DNA of 64,000 bases from Pseudomonas viciae (GTDB lineage Bacteria > Pseudomonadota > Gammaproteobacteria > Pseudomonadales > Pseudomonadaceae): contig NZ_CP035088.1 of assembly GCF_004786035.1 (NCBI RefSeq), positions 1,834,001 through 1,898,000 on the forward strand, written 5' to 3'. Positions within the stretch are counted from its first letter, which is position 1. Each line of letters begins with the position of its first letter. Below, piece by piece: positions 17,690 to 26,656 of this stretch. A model generated the notes under the pieces. It was given only the letters and a program-made list of their open reading frames with translations, was not told the DNA's origin and made no database searches. Made by a program: the position numbers and the translations under genes.

Positions 17690-18994
17690 TTGAAAATTTC
17701 CCCTAGCTCATCTGTAGATCTTTCGAAGTTTGCCAAGCCTCACAGTGAACTCGAAGTGTTTTATGGGTTACCTCGTGATGTTAAGTTTTGCAAAGTCTGC
17801 AACATGTCGAACCAGCAGCCAATGTCGAGCAACGAGTATGCCCACAGCAATAGCTCGAAAAAATCGACATTGAGCTTCGATGAGCATGGCGTCTGCCATG
17901 CTTGCAATTTCAATAAGCTCAAGGAAGATGGCGAGATCGACTGGGATGAGCGCGAGCGCGAGCTGGTCGAGCTGTGCGACCGCTATCGCAAGTCCGATGG
18001 TACCTACGACTGCATCGTTGGCGGCAGTGGTGGTAAGGACAGTGCCATGCAGTCTCACCTGCTCAAATACAAGTATGGTATGAATCCTCTTACCGTTACT
18101 TGGTCTCCACACCTGTACACGGATATTGGCTGGAAGAACTTTCAGAATTGGCTGCACGTGGGGGGGTTCGACAACTTCCTGTACACGCCGAACGGCAAGA
18201 TTCATCGGCTGCTCACTCGTAACGCCACCATCAATCTGCTGCATCCCTTCCAGCCCTTCATCCTGGGGCAGAAGACCTTCGTCGCGAAGATGGCTGCGCA
18301 GCTCAATATTCCCTTGATTTTCTACGGGGAAATGCCAGGCGAGTACGGCGAGAAAATTTCGCACAAGACGTCGAGCTATGCCGCCAAGGATCAGGAAGTC
18401 GAGAGCGAGGGCTTCTCTCTGGACTATTTGGGCGACAAGGACGTGCGTGATGTTTATCTGGGTGGCAAACAGATTGGTGAATACCTGGACGAAGGCATTC
18501 CGCTGGTCGATCTCACGAGCTACCTGCCGATGGCGCCGGATGTGCTTGAGAAGAAAGGCATCGATTTCAAATACCTTGGCTACTACAAGAAGTGGGTACC
18601 GCAAGAAGCCTACTATTACGCAGTTGAGCACACGGGCTTTGAAGCCAACCCTGTTCGCACCGAAGGTACGTACTCGAAGTACAACAGCCTTGATGACAAA
18701 GTCGACGGTTTCTTCTATTTCACTCGCTGGATCAAGTTCGGTGTCGGTCGGACGATGATGGATTCCGCTCAGGAGATTCGTAACCATCATATCGACAAGC
18801 AGGAAGCGATTGCGCTCATGCAGCGTTATGAAGGCGAATACCCATCGCGCTACGAAAAAGAGTTCCTCGATTACATCAGCATGACGCGTGAAGAGTTTCT
18901 GGCCACTTGTGACAAATTCCGCTCTCCGCACTTGTGGCATGTTGTCGACGGTGAGTGGAAGCTGCGTTATACCCCGTGGGACCAAGCTGAATGA
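17690..18994 (+). CDS. N-acetyl sugar amidotransferase (WbpG/PseA-like)
   Basis: Converts an N-acetyl group to an acetamidino group using ammonia and ATP. The N-terminal part has two CxxC pairs, CKVC near residue 31 and CHAC near residue 67, probably binding zinc. The PP-loop ATP motif GGSGGKDSAM follows near residue 105. The start is a TTG at 17690 with GGAG about 8 bases upstream; no ATG lies before the first CxxC. The family includes WbpG of P. aeruginosa, which works with HisH and HisF homologues encoded beside it, exactly as here. This predicts a 5-acetamidino-type legionaminic acid. Confidence 0.88.
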   Translation: MKISPSSSVDLSKFAKPHSELEVFYGLPRDVKFCKVCNMSNQQPMSSNEYAHSNSSKKSTLSFDEHGVCHACNFNKLKEDGEIDWDERERELVELCDRYRKSDGTYDCIVGGSGGKDSAMQSHLLKYKYGMNPLTVTWSPHLYTDIGWKNFQNWLHVGGFDNFLYTPNGKIHRLLTRNATINLLHPFQPFILGQKTFVAKMAAQLNIPLIFYGEMPGEYGEKISHKTSSYAAKDQEVESEGFSLDYLGDKDVRDVYLGGKQIGEYLDEGIPLVDLTSYLPMAPDVLEKKGIDFKYLGYYKKWVPQEAYYYAVEHTGFEANPVRTEGTYSKYNSLDDKVDGFFYFTRWIKFGVGRTMMDSAQEIRNHHIDKQEAIALMQRYEGEYPSRYEKEFLDYISMTREEFLATCDKFRSPHLWHVVDGEWKLRYTPWDQAE

Positions 18995-19752
18995 GTAATA
19001 CGCGACTGATTGCCCGCCTGGATGTAAAGGGGGCCAACCTGATCAAGGGTATTCATCTAGAGGGGCTGCGCATCATTGGCTCCCCCGCCGAGCATGCCCA
19101 GTTTTACTACGATCAGGGTATTGATGAGTTGATATATATGGACTGCGTGGCGAGCCTGTACGGTCGCAACAGTCTCGGCGAGTTGATCAAGAAGACGGCT
19201 GAGAACGTCTTCATTCCCATGACTGTCGGCGGGGGCGTTCGTTCGATTGAGGATGTTGCTCATCTGCTGCGCTGCGGTGCCGACAAGGTTGCAGTGAATA
19301 CCGCTGCCGTTGGCAACCCACAGTTGATTACTGAAATTGCGCGCCGCTTTGGTAGTCAGTGCATGGTGCTCTCGGTGGAAGCAAAGCGAGTCGGGAATCA
19401 GCGTTGGGAAGTGTTCACCGATAACGGTCGCGAAAGTACGCAGCTGGATGTCGTGGAATGGGTCCGTAAAGCTGCTGCTCTCGGAGCTGGCGAAATACTG
19501 CTGACTTCGGTCGATCGCGAAGGAACGCGAAAGGGCTTTGATTTGGAGTTGGTTGAGGCGGTCGCCGAGGCTGTTGAAATCCCGATTATAGCCAGCGGTG
19601 GCATGGGCAAGACGCAGGACCTCGTCGACGTGGTGGGGCGTGGCGCAGACGCCGTTGCAATGGCTGATATTCTGCACTACAAGCGGGCCTCTTTGAATGA
19701 CATCCGGGCAGGCGCTTTGGCTGCCGGGATTCGAGTGCGTACTTATGAGTAA
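18991..19752 (+). CDS. HisF-like ammonia-channel subunit
   Basis: A 253-residue TIM barrel homologous to imidazole glycerol phosphate synthase subunit HisF. Compared with Thermotoga HisF from memory, Asp11 is kept (LDVK). The ammonia-gate set Arg5, Glu46, Lys99 and Glu167 (168 here, after one inserted residue) is also kept. The essential Asp130 is Glu (SVEAK) and the Asp of DRDGT is Glu (DREGT), and DITAS has become DCVAS. With HisH and the amidotransferase alongside, I read it as the ammonia conduit for acetamidino group formation and not as a histidine enzyme. It has an ATGA overlap with the upstream gene. Confidence 0.85.
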   Translation: MSNTRLIARLDVKGANLIKGIHLEGLRIIGSPAEHAQFYYDQGIDELIYMDCVASLYGRNSLGELIKKTAENVFIPMTVGGGVRSIEDVAHLLRCGADKVAVNTAAVGNPQLITEIARRFGSQCMVLSVEAKRVGNQRWEVFTDNGRESTQLDVVEWVRKAAALGAGEILLTSVDREGTRKGFDLELVEAVAEAVEIPIIASGGMGKTQDLVDVVGRGADAVAMADILHYKRASLNDIRAGALAAGIRVRTYE

Positions 19753-20395
19753 TGTTGTGGCTGTTGTTGATTACGGCGTAGGCAACCTGTTCAGTGTCCA
19801 GAGAGCGCTGGAGCATTGCGGTGCCACCGTCGTTCTGGTGGATGATCCGGAGAAGCTGAAACAGGCTTCCAAAGTCCTGTTGCCAGGGGTCGGGGCATTT
19901 CCGGATGCCATGGCGGCTCTGAGTCGCAACGGTATGGATCAGGCTATCAAGGAGTATGCCCGCTCGGGTGCGCCGCTGTTCGGAATCTGTCTTGGTATGC
20001 AGATGCTGCTCGACAGCAGTAACGAGTTTGGATTTGCCAGCGGCTTGAGTTTGATCCCGGGTACTGTCGAGCCGATCCCGACGCGTGATGAGTCCGGCAA
20101 GCGTTTCAAAGTGCCGCATATTGGTTGGTCCGATCTTGTCTATCCCGAAGGGCGGAGCTCGTGGGATGGCACGTTGTTGTCCTCAATCGACTTGAGCAAC
20201 AATGCCGTTTACTTCGTGCACTCGTACATGGCTGTTCCGGTGTCCCGTGAGCACCGTATTGCTGATTGTCGGTATGGCGATACTTCTGTTGCGGCGGTTA
20301 TCGGGAAAGATAACGTATGGGGGGCTCAGTTCCATCCGGAGAAGAGCGGTAAGGTGGGCCTGTCCATGCTGCATAACTTTGTGAATCTGGTATGA
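19745..20395 (+). CDS. hisH: HisH-type glutamine amidotransferase
   Basis: Class I glutaminase subunit that releases ammonia for the HisF-like partner. The nucleophile Cys sits in GICLGMQM, and the His and Glu of the triad in AQFHPEKSG, so the active site is complete. The 216 residues match HisH. I start at the ATG at 19745, which overlaps the hisF stop in ATGAGTAATG, rather than at the longer upstream frame. Its end overlaps legF as ATGA. Being paired with the altered HisF and a WbpG-like protein, it should serve sugar amidation. A separate housekeeping hisH is expected elsewhere. Confidence 0.88.
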   Translation: MSNVVAVVDYGVGNLFSVQRALEHCGATVVLVDDPEKLKQASKVLLPGVGAFPDAMAALSRNGMDQAIKEYARSGAPLFGICLGMQMLLDSSNEFGFASGLSLIPGTVEPIPTRDESGKRFKVPHIGWSDLVYPEGRSSWDGTLLSSIDLSNNAVYFVHSYMAVPVSREHRIADCRYGDTSVAAVIGKDNVWGAQFHPEKSGKVGLSMLHNFVNLV

Positions 20396-21087
20396 GGATC
20401 CTGGCAATAGTCCCCGCGAGGGGAGGCTCCAAGCGCTTGCCTGGCAAGAATGTAAAAATTCTTGGCGGGCGACCGCTGATCGCCTGGACGCTCCAGGCTG
20501 CGTTGGACAGCCAGGTTATTCTGGAAACGCTCGTTTCCACGGATGATCCAACTATTGCCGAGGTTGCTCAGCGTTATGGCGGTGTGGTGCCGGGTTTGCG
20601 CCCGGCCCATTTGGCCACGGATACAGCGAGCAGCGTGGACGTTGTGCTGCATGTGTTGAATGACTTTGAAACTCAACATGGTGCAGTGGATGGTGTCATG
20701 CTGCTTCAGCCCACTTCTCCGTTTCGAACGGCGGAGTCGATCAGGCAGGCGGTCGCATTGTTTCATCAGGACCGCTCTCGCCCTGTTGTCAGCGTGTGTG
20801 CTGCCAGCATCCATCCTGCCTGGTGTTTCAGGTTTGAAAATGGCGCAATGGAACCCTTTATGGGGTGGGAGCCACTTGTCCAACGGTCACAGGATCTGGA
20901 GCCTGCCTTTACCCTCAACGGCTCCATTTACCTGATCGCACCGCAGGTATTGCGTGAACAACAACGATTCCTGTGCCCCGGTACGGTTCCGTTGGTAATC
21001 CCTGATGGGGTCGAGTCATTGGATATTGATACGGCGGACGATTGGGACGCGGCGGTGAATGCTGTTGATGAGCTCCGCAGCCGCTGA
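20392..21087 (+). CDS. legF: CMP-legionaminic acid synthetase LegF
   Basis: Cytidylyltransferase that activates the nonulosonic acid with CTP before transfer. The 231 residues start with the family motif VPARGGSKRLPGKN, followed by LQPTSPFR near residue 103 and a DIDTADDWD end motif. It is of the NeuA/PseF/LegF group. LegF is chosen because the genes before it make legionaminic acid. It overlaps hisH by ATGA and is followed by a 94-base gap before the flippase gene. Confidence 0.85.
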   Translation: MRILAIVPARGGSKRLPGKNVKILGGRPLIAWTLQAALDSQVILETLVSTDDPTIAEVAQRYGGVVPGLRPAHLATDTASSVDVVLHVLNDFETQHGAVDGVMLLQPTSPFRTAESIRQAVALFHQDRSRPVVSVCAASIHPAWCFRFENGAMEPFMGWEPLVQRSQDLEPAFTLNGSIYLIAPQVLREQQRFLCPGTVPLVIPDGVESLDIDTADDWDAAVNAVDELRSR

Positions 21088-21181
21088 TGTTGTTTGATCG
21101 ATGCTCTGATGTCCTGAGAAATTCTAGTTCCTGGGTTTCCGCTTTTCGTATCAAAACCAAGCTGAATGGGCGGTCCCTGTA

Positions 21182-22447
21182 ATGAGTTTGAAGCGGGTCG
21201 GTGGTACGGCAATTATCTATGCGGTATCGAATGGCGTCGGGGCCGCAGCCCAATTACTGCTGATCTTGTATTGCGCCTATGTTCTCCCAGGTAGTGCCCT
21301 GGGTATTTTGACGCTCTTCAGTGCCATTGTTGCCCTCGCCACACAAATGTTGGGCTTGGGGTTGGTGGCAGCTTTTCAGCGTGATTTTTTCACCGCCCAG
21401 GCTGATGCTCGAAGGAAACAATTGTCGTCTGTCGTGTGGGCGGTGGTAGGAGCCGGTGGTGCTCTCTTGCTGCTGGTTTGCGTCCTGCTACCGATCGTTG
21501 GATATGATTCCCAGGCCCTGCCTTCGGGACTCGTCGTGACCGCGTTGGCAGGTGCATTGGGGCAAGCCTTGCAACAATTCCTGCTGGTGACGTGGCAGTC
21601 AGAAGGCAAGTCAGCAACCTATGCCAGATACATGCTTGGCATCTGCATTCTGCAGGTGATCGTCCCCATGACCTTTCTGCAGATGGTGGGACATGATTGG
21701 GAAAGCGCGGTGTATGGGCAGGCGTTGGTGTTCATCTTTGGGGGGGGGTATTCCCTCGTCGTCCTGCGTTCGCTCGGATATCTTCAGTTCTCGGTCGATA
21801 GGGCTTATTTGAGGCAAGCGCTAGGTTTCAGCTTGCCTCTTGTTCCCTACCAACTGGCTGGCTGGGGAATGGCTATGCTTGATCGCTTCATCATCACAAG
21901 CTTTTGTGGTGTTGCCATTGCGGGCTACTATGCCTTGGCGTTTCAGGTGGCGCAGGTACTGAATATTCTATCCGGCGGCTTCACCCAGGCGTTTACGCCT
22001 TGGCTTTATGCCTTGCTGGCAAGGCGTGATGTTCGTGCCAATGGGCAAATCGCAATCGTGGTTATAGGCTACGCCGGCGGAATGATGGCTATGTGCTTGC
22101 TAGGCTATTTGTCTTTCAGCGTCGCGGTCGATATCCTTGCTAAGGAAAGCTATCAACAAGCGCTTGTTTTTGCTCCCTGGCTGTTCTTGGCGATGCTGTT
22201 CAACGGTTTGTATCGAGTGGCAAGCAGTTTTGTTCTTTTCTATGGCAAAACAGCCATGCTGGCTCTGGTGCTGGGAGCCGTGGCTGTGTTGAGCTGTGGT
22301 TTGAATTACCTCTTCGTTCCTGTCTATGGCGCAATCGCTTCGGGATGGATTGTGGCGTTCTCTTTCGGCTTGCTGTTCGCTACAACGTCATTGATGGTGG
22401 TCAAGCGTCGCGGTGGACAGACCGCGCTTGGTGCGCATCAATGCTAA
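21182..22447 (+). CDS. wzx: Wzx-type O-unit flippase
   Basis: Integral membrane protein of the polysaccharide transport (PST/MOP) group that flips undecaprenyl-linked oligosaccharide units. The 421 residues are almost entirely hydrophobic, with about 12 helices, an early Asn/Gly-rich first helix and a central SLPLVPYQLAGWGMAMLDRF segment of the kind seen in Wzx proteins. It is the only flippase in a window that also has a wzm/wzt exporter. A Wzy polymerase cannot be excluded for such a protein from hydrophobicity alone, but helix pattern and motif favour Wzx. Confidence 0.8.
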   Translation: MSLKRVGGTAIIYAVSNGVGAAAQLLLILYCAYVLPGSALGILTLFSAIVALATQMLGLGLVAAFQRDFFTAQADARRKQLSSVVWAVVGAGGALLLLVCVLLPIVGYDSQALPSGLVVTALAGALGQALQQFLLVTWQSEGKSATYARYMLGICILQVIVPMTFLQMVGHDWESAVYGQALVFIFGGGYSLVVLRSLGYLQFSVDRAYLRQALGFSLPLVPYQLAGWGMAMLDRFIITSFCGVAIAGYYALAFQVAQVLNILSGGFTQAFTPWLYALLARRDVRANGQIAIVVIGYAGGMMAMCLLGYLSFSVAVDILAKESYQQALVFAPWLFLAMLFNGLYRVASSFVLFYGKTAMLALVLGAVAVLSCGLNYLFVPVYGAIASGWIVAFSFGLLFATTSLMVVKRRGGQTALGAHQC

Positions 22448-22553
22448 TTTTGGTTGGTCTAGGCTAGCGTTCTGCTCGCCGGACTACCGCCGTTTTTCAT
22501 AGCCAGCTGTCGGCGAAGCGTCACCATCAGTACGCAAGCTTGAGGTGAATCCA

Positions 22554-23975
22554 TTGAATACTGAACACGTCCTGCTTGCAGGAGGGCGAGTCATACCGTT
22601 TTCCGATATTCGTTCACGCTACTCGTTGAGCATTTTTCAAACTGAACTTTTTTATACGGTTTGCGAGTATATGGCCAAGCAGGCTGGCGCTCGCGACGTT
22701 GCCTACAAGGTCCTGGCCAACCTATACGCATTGAAGTCTTCACGGGTTAAGGACTTGGTCTCGCTGCTTTATTTTCTCAAGGAGGAGGGGCATAGCTGTA
22801 TACAGATTCGTGGCTACGAGGATGCCGTCAATCTGCTTGATGAGTTTCATCACGAGATCATGCCTCGCGTCGTTTCGCTTGGCTCCAATCACATACCCTA
22901 CCTCGCACGCTCCACCACCTTATTCATCGTTTTGAAGATCGCTCTCCATCGATTGTTTCGGATTTTTTCTGGGCGCTCGATAGGTGCAACTTCGATTGTA
23001 CGTGGCTGGGTCGAAGTGACCGACTCGATGTACAAGGATCGGCTAGCGTCCTCGGTGTTGCTGCTTTATCCGTTTCCTTACGGCATCGCACGACAATTCA
23101 GATTTTTTCGTACCTGCAAAAAGAGTGGCTTGCGCGTACGCTTGGCCGGCCTGCCCTATAGCTGGCGGCATTTATCCGGACTTTTGTTTCACCCGTGCGA
23201 TTCGGCGCTGCGAGTGGTCGAGGCGGAAGTGCAGGCATACGTGGACTATGCGGACGAATTGCTCGCGCAGGGAGTGAGGACGGTATACACCAGTGATGAG
23301 TTCGAAGTTGCGTCAGTGGCTTTGTATGAGCGTCTGATTGCAAACGGAGTCAAGGTCGTCAATACCGCGCATGGTGTTGGGCTGTACGCGCCGTTCGTTG
23401 CATATTCCGAATTTCGCGGAGTTAATTTTGCTCAGGCGGATTTCTATCGCCGTCGCTGTCCTGATCTCACGCCAGTTGTACGAGAGGGCAAGAACACTCA
23501 GCTTGCATTGGCTCGCGCGGAGGATGCCCTCGATTTGCCGCCAGCTGTGGTGCTGCTAGACCAGAATTTTCTGGATTTTCAGTGTCTTGCTGAGGATCGC
23601 GCCCTCAAATCGACATATGAAACGCTTGAGACCTTATGCGCGCGTGATGGCTTGCCGCTGTTTGTGAAGATTCATCCGAATAGTAAGGATGACAGTGCGT
23701 CCAAGGCCTCCGGCTCGGTGAGACGAGTCAGGCGCTGGGAGGATATCAACGGCGTGAGACCCATTTTCGTAACGGTCAACTCTACGGCGTTCTACGACGT
23801 TCAGGGGCATGGGCCGATACTCATCTGTGACGAGCGATCATTTTTTCCTGAGATCTATTTTGGTGAGAGGCTTATGACCTACACCTTGGACAACCTTGAG
23901 CTGAGCATCGAAAAGTTGGTCGACAGTGCCAATTGGATGGCTGCGGCCAGGCTGCATGAACAACGGGGGCGCTAG
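22554..23975 (+). CDS. Putative GT-B glycosyltransferase (possible nonulosonate transferase)
   Basis: A soluble protein of about 473 residues which I do not recognise as a named family. The C-terminal half has a FVKIHPNSKDD segment and VTVNSTAFYDV, the His-Pro and Ser/Thr elements typical of sialyl- and capsule-type GT-B transferases. The N-terminal third is helical. The frame extends to a GTG at 22545. A GAGGTGA at 22542-22548 is, however, ideally spaced for the TTG at 22554, which I prefer. Between the flippase gene and an acetyltransferase gene, it is a good candidate for the transferase that uses CMP-legionaminic acid. Confidence 0.55.
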   Translation: MNTEHVLLAGGRVIPFSDIRSRYSLSIFQTELFYTVCEYMAKQAGARDVAYKVLANLYALKSSRVKDLVSLLYFLKEEGHSCIQIRGYEDAVNLLDEFHHEIMPRVVSLGSNHIPYLARSTTLFIVLKIALHRLFRIFSGRSIGATSIVRGWVEVTDSMYKDRLASSVLLLYPFPYGIARQFRFFRTCKKSGLRVRLAGLPYSWRHLSGLLFHPCDSALRVVEAEVQAYVDYADELLAQGVRTVYTSDEFEVASVALYERLIANGVKVVNTAHGVGLYAPFVAYSEFRGVNFAQADFYRRRCPDLTPVVREGKNTQLALARAEDALDLPPAVVLLDQNFLDFQCLAEDRALKSTYETLETLCARDGLPLFVKIHPNSKDDSASKASGSVRRVRRWEDINGVRPIFVTVNSTAFYDVQGHGPILICDERSFFPEIYFGERLMTYTLDNLELSIEKLVDSANWMAAARLHEQRGR

Positions 23976-23982
23976 GTTTGTG

Positions 23983-24495
23983 ATGAAGTACTTGATAGTC
24001 AGGTTGTACACAGCATTACAGCTACTTTTTTGCTATCGGTTTCGTTCGGTTGGCCGCCAGCCCAGGTTAGGCCGCAGGCTGTTCATATTTCCGAAAAAGG
24101 TGACATTGGGGGATCATTGCTACATTGGTGCTGGGAGTTATCTGGACGGTGATATCACCATTGGAAACCACTCCATGCTGGCCAATAACGTCGCCATCGT
24201 AGGCGGCGATCATGCGTTCGACAGGCCAGGGGTGATGATGCGTGATGGTGGCCGAGAGGAGTGGTTGCCGACGATACTGGGCAGAGATGTCTGGATAGGC
24301 CATGGCGCGATCATTCTGAATGGCATTTCCGTGGGCGATGGAGCAATCGTCGCAGCCGGCTCGGTGGTAACCAAAAATGTTGCCGCATTTTCAGTGGTTG
24401 CTGGTAACCCGGCCCGGCACATAAAATGGCGTTTTGATGAGGCGGGCCAAAGCGTGCATTCAGCAGTGTTGGGTGGGGGTTATAGCGGTGTTTAA
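23983..24495 (+). CDS. WbbJ-type O-acetyltransferase
   Basis: Acetyl-CoA dependent acyltransferase of the hexapeptide-repeat group (maltose/galactoside acetyltransferase type). The 170 residues have repeats from LGDHCYIGAGSYL onward and a catalytic-type His in GGDHAF. The closing motif IVAAGSVVTKNVAAFSVVAGNPARHIKWRF is typical of WbbJ/LpxA-like acetyltransferases. I start at the ATG at 23983, 7 bases after the preceding stop. It probably adds an O-acetyl group to the O-unit. It overlaps the following fnlA start by 8 bases. Confidence 0.85.
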   Translation: MKYLIVRLYTALQLLFCYRFRSVGRQPRLGRRLFIFPKKVTLGDHCYIGAGSYLDGDITIGNHSMLANNVAIVGGDHAFDRPGVMMRDGGREEWLPTILGRDVWIGHGAIILNGISVGDGAIVAAGSVVTKNVAAFSVVAGNPARHIKWRFDEAGQSVHSAVLGGGYSGV

Positions 24496-25522
24496 GGCAA
24501 AAAAACTCCTTATTACAGGGGGAACGGGGTCTTTTGGTAATGCTGTATTAAAGCGGTTCCTTCACACTGATATTGCAGAAATTCGCATTTTCAGTCGCGA
24601 TGAGAAAAAACAAGATGACATGCGTAAGCGTTATGCCAATAGCAAACTCAAGTTTTATATAGGCGATGTGCGCGATTATCAAAGTATTCTCAATGCCAGT
24701 CGTGGCGTCGACTATATATTCCATGCGGCTGCTCTGAAACAGGTTCCTTCGTGTGAGTTTCATCCGATGGAGGCGGTGAAGACTAATATCTGTGGTACGG
24801 AAAACCTTCTCGAGGCCGTCATCCAAAATGGTGTGAGACGTGTTGTCTGTTTGAGTACCGACAAGGCGGTCTATCCGATCAATGCGATGGGCATATCCAA
24901 AGCCATGATGGAAAAAGTCATGGTGGCCAAGTCCCGCGGCCTTGATGACTCCACTACTGTTATTTGCGGCACGCGTTACGGCAACGTGATGGCGTCCCGC
25001 GGTTCGGTCATTCCGCTATTTGTCGAACAAATACGTGAAGGACAACCATTGTCAATCACTGACCCGAACATGACCCGTTTCATGATGACGCTTTCCGATG
25101 CCGTGGACTTGGTTCTTTACGCATTTGAGCACGGTCGAAATGGTGATCTGTTTGTACAAAAAGCACCGGCCGCCACAGTACATACGCTCGCCAAAGCCTT
25201 GACATATATGATGGGCAAGCCCGATCACCCTATTCAGGTGATCGGCACCCGACATGGTGAAAAACTGTACGAAGCCCTGTTGAGTCGTGAAGAAATGGCG
25301 TGTGCCGAAGACCGTGGCGGTTATTATCGAATCCCGCCTGATTTGCGCGACTTGAACTACAGCAAATTTGTGGAGCAAGGTGAGGAGAGAATTTCGCGTG
25401 CCGAGGATTACAACTCACATAACACTGAGCGTTTGGACGTCGATGGTATGCAACGCCTGTTGCTGAAGCTGGATTTCATGCAGGCCATTCAGCGTGGCGA
25501 GCATGCCACTCCAGAGGAGTGA
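24488..25522 (+). CDS. fnlA: UDP-GlcNAc 4,6-dehydratase / 5-epimerase FnlA
   Basis: First enzyme of UDP-N-acetyl-L-fucosamine synthesis (WbjB in P. aeruginosa O11, CapE in S. aureus). The 344 residues start from a GTG at 24488. They contain the NAD motif TGGTGSFGN, LKQVPSCEFHPMEAV, STDKAVYPINAMGISKAMMEK with the Ser-Met-Lys type catalytic set, and the TDPNMTRF segment. The next two genes are FnlB and FnlC, the standard order. Length and motifs leave little doubt. Confidence 0.93.
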   Translation: MFKAKKLLITGGTGSFGNAVLKRFLHTDIAEIRIFSRDEKKQDDMRKRYANSKLKFYIGDVRDYQSILNASRGVDYIFHAAALKQVPSCEFHPMEAVKTNICGTENLLEAVIQNGVRRVVCLSTDKAVYPINAMGISKAMMEKVMVAKSRGLDDSTTVICGTRYGNVMASRGSVIPLFVEQIREGQPLSITDPNMTRFMMTLSDAVDLVLYAFEHGRNGDLFVQKAPAATVHTLAKALTYMMGKPDHPIQVIGTRHGEKLYEALLSREEMACAEDRGGYYRIPPDLRDLNYSKFVEQGEERISRAEDYNSHNTERLDVDGMQRLLLKLDFMQAIQRGEHATPEE

Positions 25523-25527
25523 GGGGC

Positions 25528-26646
25528 ATGAAAGTTCTTATTACCGGGGCCAATGGCTTTGTCGGCAAGAACCTTACAGCCTACCTGCATGAACGCCACG
25601 ACGTTCAGATCGTTCGATTTGGTCGCGAGGATGCGCCGTCCACTCTGTTGTCGATGTTGGAGGGTGTGGACTTTGTGTTTCATTTGGCCGGGGTCAATCG
25701 ACCCCAGAATGTTCAGGAGTTCGGAGAGGGAAATACCGGCCTCACTGCAACATTGTGTGCCGCCATCAAGGCCACCGGTCGATCGATACCTGTGATTTAC
25801 ACCTCATCCATACAGGCGCAGGTCGATAATCCTTATGGGACGAGTAAACGGGACGCTGAGCAAGTTTTGCTTGATCTATCAAAACAGCAAGGCTCACCAG
25901 TTTACCTTTATCGTTTGCCCAACGTTTTCGGAAAATGGGCACGACCTGACTATAATTCGGCTGTAGCGACGTTCTGCCATAATCTGGTTCGAGACCTACC
26001 GATTACCGTTAATGATCCCGCTGCGCCACTACAGTTGGTTTATATCGACGATGTCATCCAGAGCTTTATCGACGTGATGGATGGTGGCCTCGCAGAAGGT
26101 CCCTATCTGGATGTGCAACCGGTCTATGCCACAACGGTGGGAGCGTTAGTCGATCAACTGCAGGCGTTCAAGCAAAGCCGCGACACCCTGATCACCGAAC
26201 GGGTTGGGACGGGGTTGGTCCGTGCTTTGTACTCCACTTATCTGAGCTATTTTACCCCGGCAGTTTTCACCTACGAAGTGCCCAAGCATGGTGATGCGCG
26301 AGGCGTCTTCGTTGAAATGCTCAAGACCCCGGACTCCGGTCAGTTCTCCTACTTCACGGCCCACCCGGGTATCACACGGGGAGGGCATTACCATCACAGC
26401 AAAACCGAAAAGTTCCTGGTTATTAAAGGTCAGGCCTGCTTCCGTTTCCGGCACATCGTCAGCGGAGAGTTCTATGAACTCTTCACTGATGGTGAAACGC
26501 CCAAGATCGTGGAAACCGTGCCCGGTTGGAGTCATGACATCACCAACATTGGCGAAACTGAAATGATCGTAATGCTGTGGGCTAACGAAATTTTTGATCG
26601 TGAGCGGCCAGACACGTACGCCATGCCTGTTGTTACCCAGGCCTGA
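25528..26646 (+). CDS. fnlB: FnlB reductase/epimerase with cupin-like C-terminus
   Basis: Second enzyme of the L-FucNAc pathway (WbjC, CapF), a 372-residue bifunctional protein. Residues 1-240 are a short-chain reductase domain with ITGANGFVGKN and PYGTSKRDAEQ. Residues about 250-370 are a cupin domain with GITRGGHYHHSKTEKFLV, whose His residues bind metal in CapF-type enzymes. It carries out C3 epimerisation and 4-keto reduction. It starts at the ATG at 25528, preceded by GAGGGG. Confidence 0.93.
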   Translation: MKVLITGANGFVGKNLTAYLHERHDVQIVRFGREDAPSTLLSMLEGVDFVFHLAGVNRPQNVQEFGEGNTGLTATLCAAIKATGRSIPVIYTSSIQAQVDNPYGTSKRDAEQVLLDLSKQQGSPVYLYRLPNVFGKWARPDYNSAVATFCHNLVRDLPITVNDPAAPLQLVYIDDVIQSFIDVMDGGLAEGPYLDVQPVYATTVGALVDQLQAFKQSRDTLITERVGTGLVRALYSTYLSYFTPAVFTYEVPKHGDARGVFVEMLKTPDSGQFSYFTAHPGITRGGHYHHSKTEKFLVIKGQACFRFRHIVSGEFYELFTDGETPKIVETVPGWSHDITNIGETEMIVMLWANEIFDRERPDTYAMPVVTQA

Positions 26647-26656
26647 GGGATTGGTC

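Noticed and set aside
17768..18985. 405-codon open frame on the minus strand opposite the amidotransferase gene
   Set aside because: The coding strand carries a clear PP-loop protein with zinc-type CxxC motifs; the antisense frame shows no domain.
18991..20395. hisF and hisH as housekeeping histidine genes
   Set aside because: They overlap the amidotransferase and legF genes in a sugar operon and HisF has altered catalytic acids; no other his genes are near.
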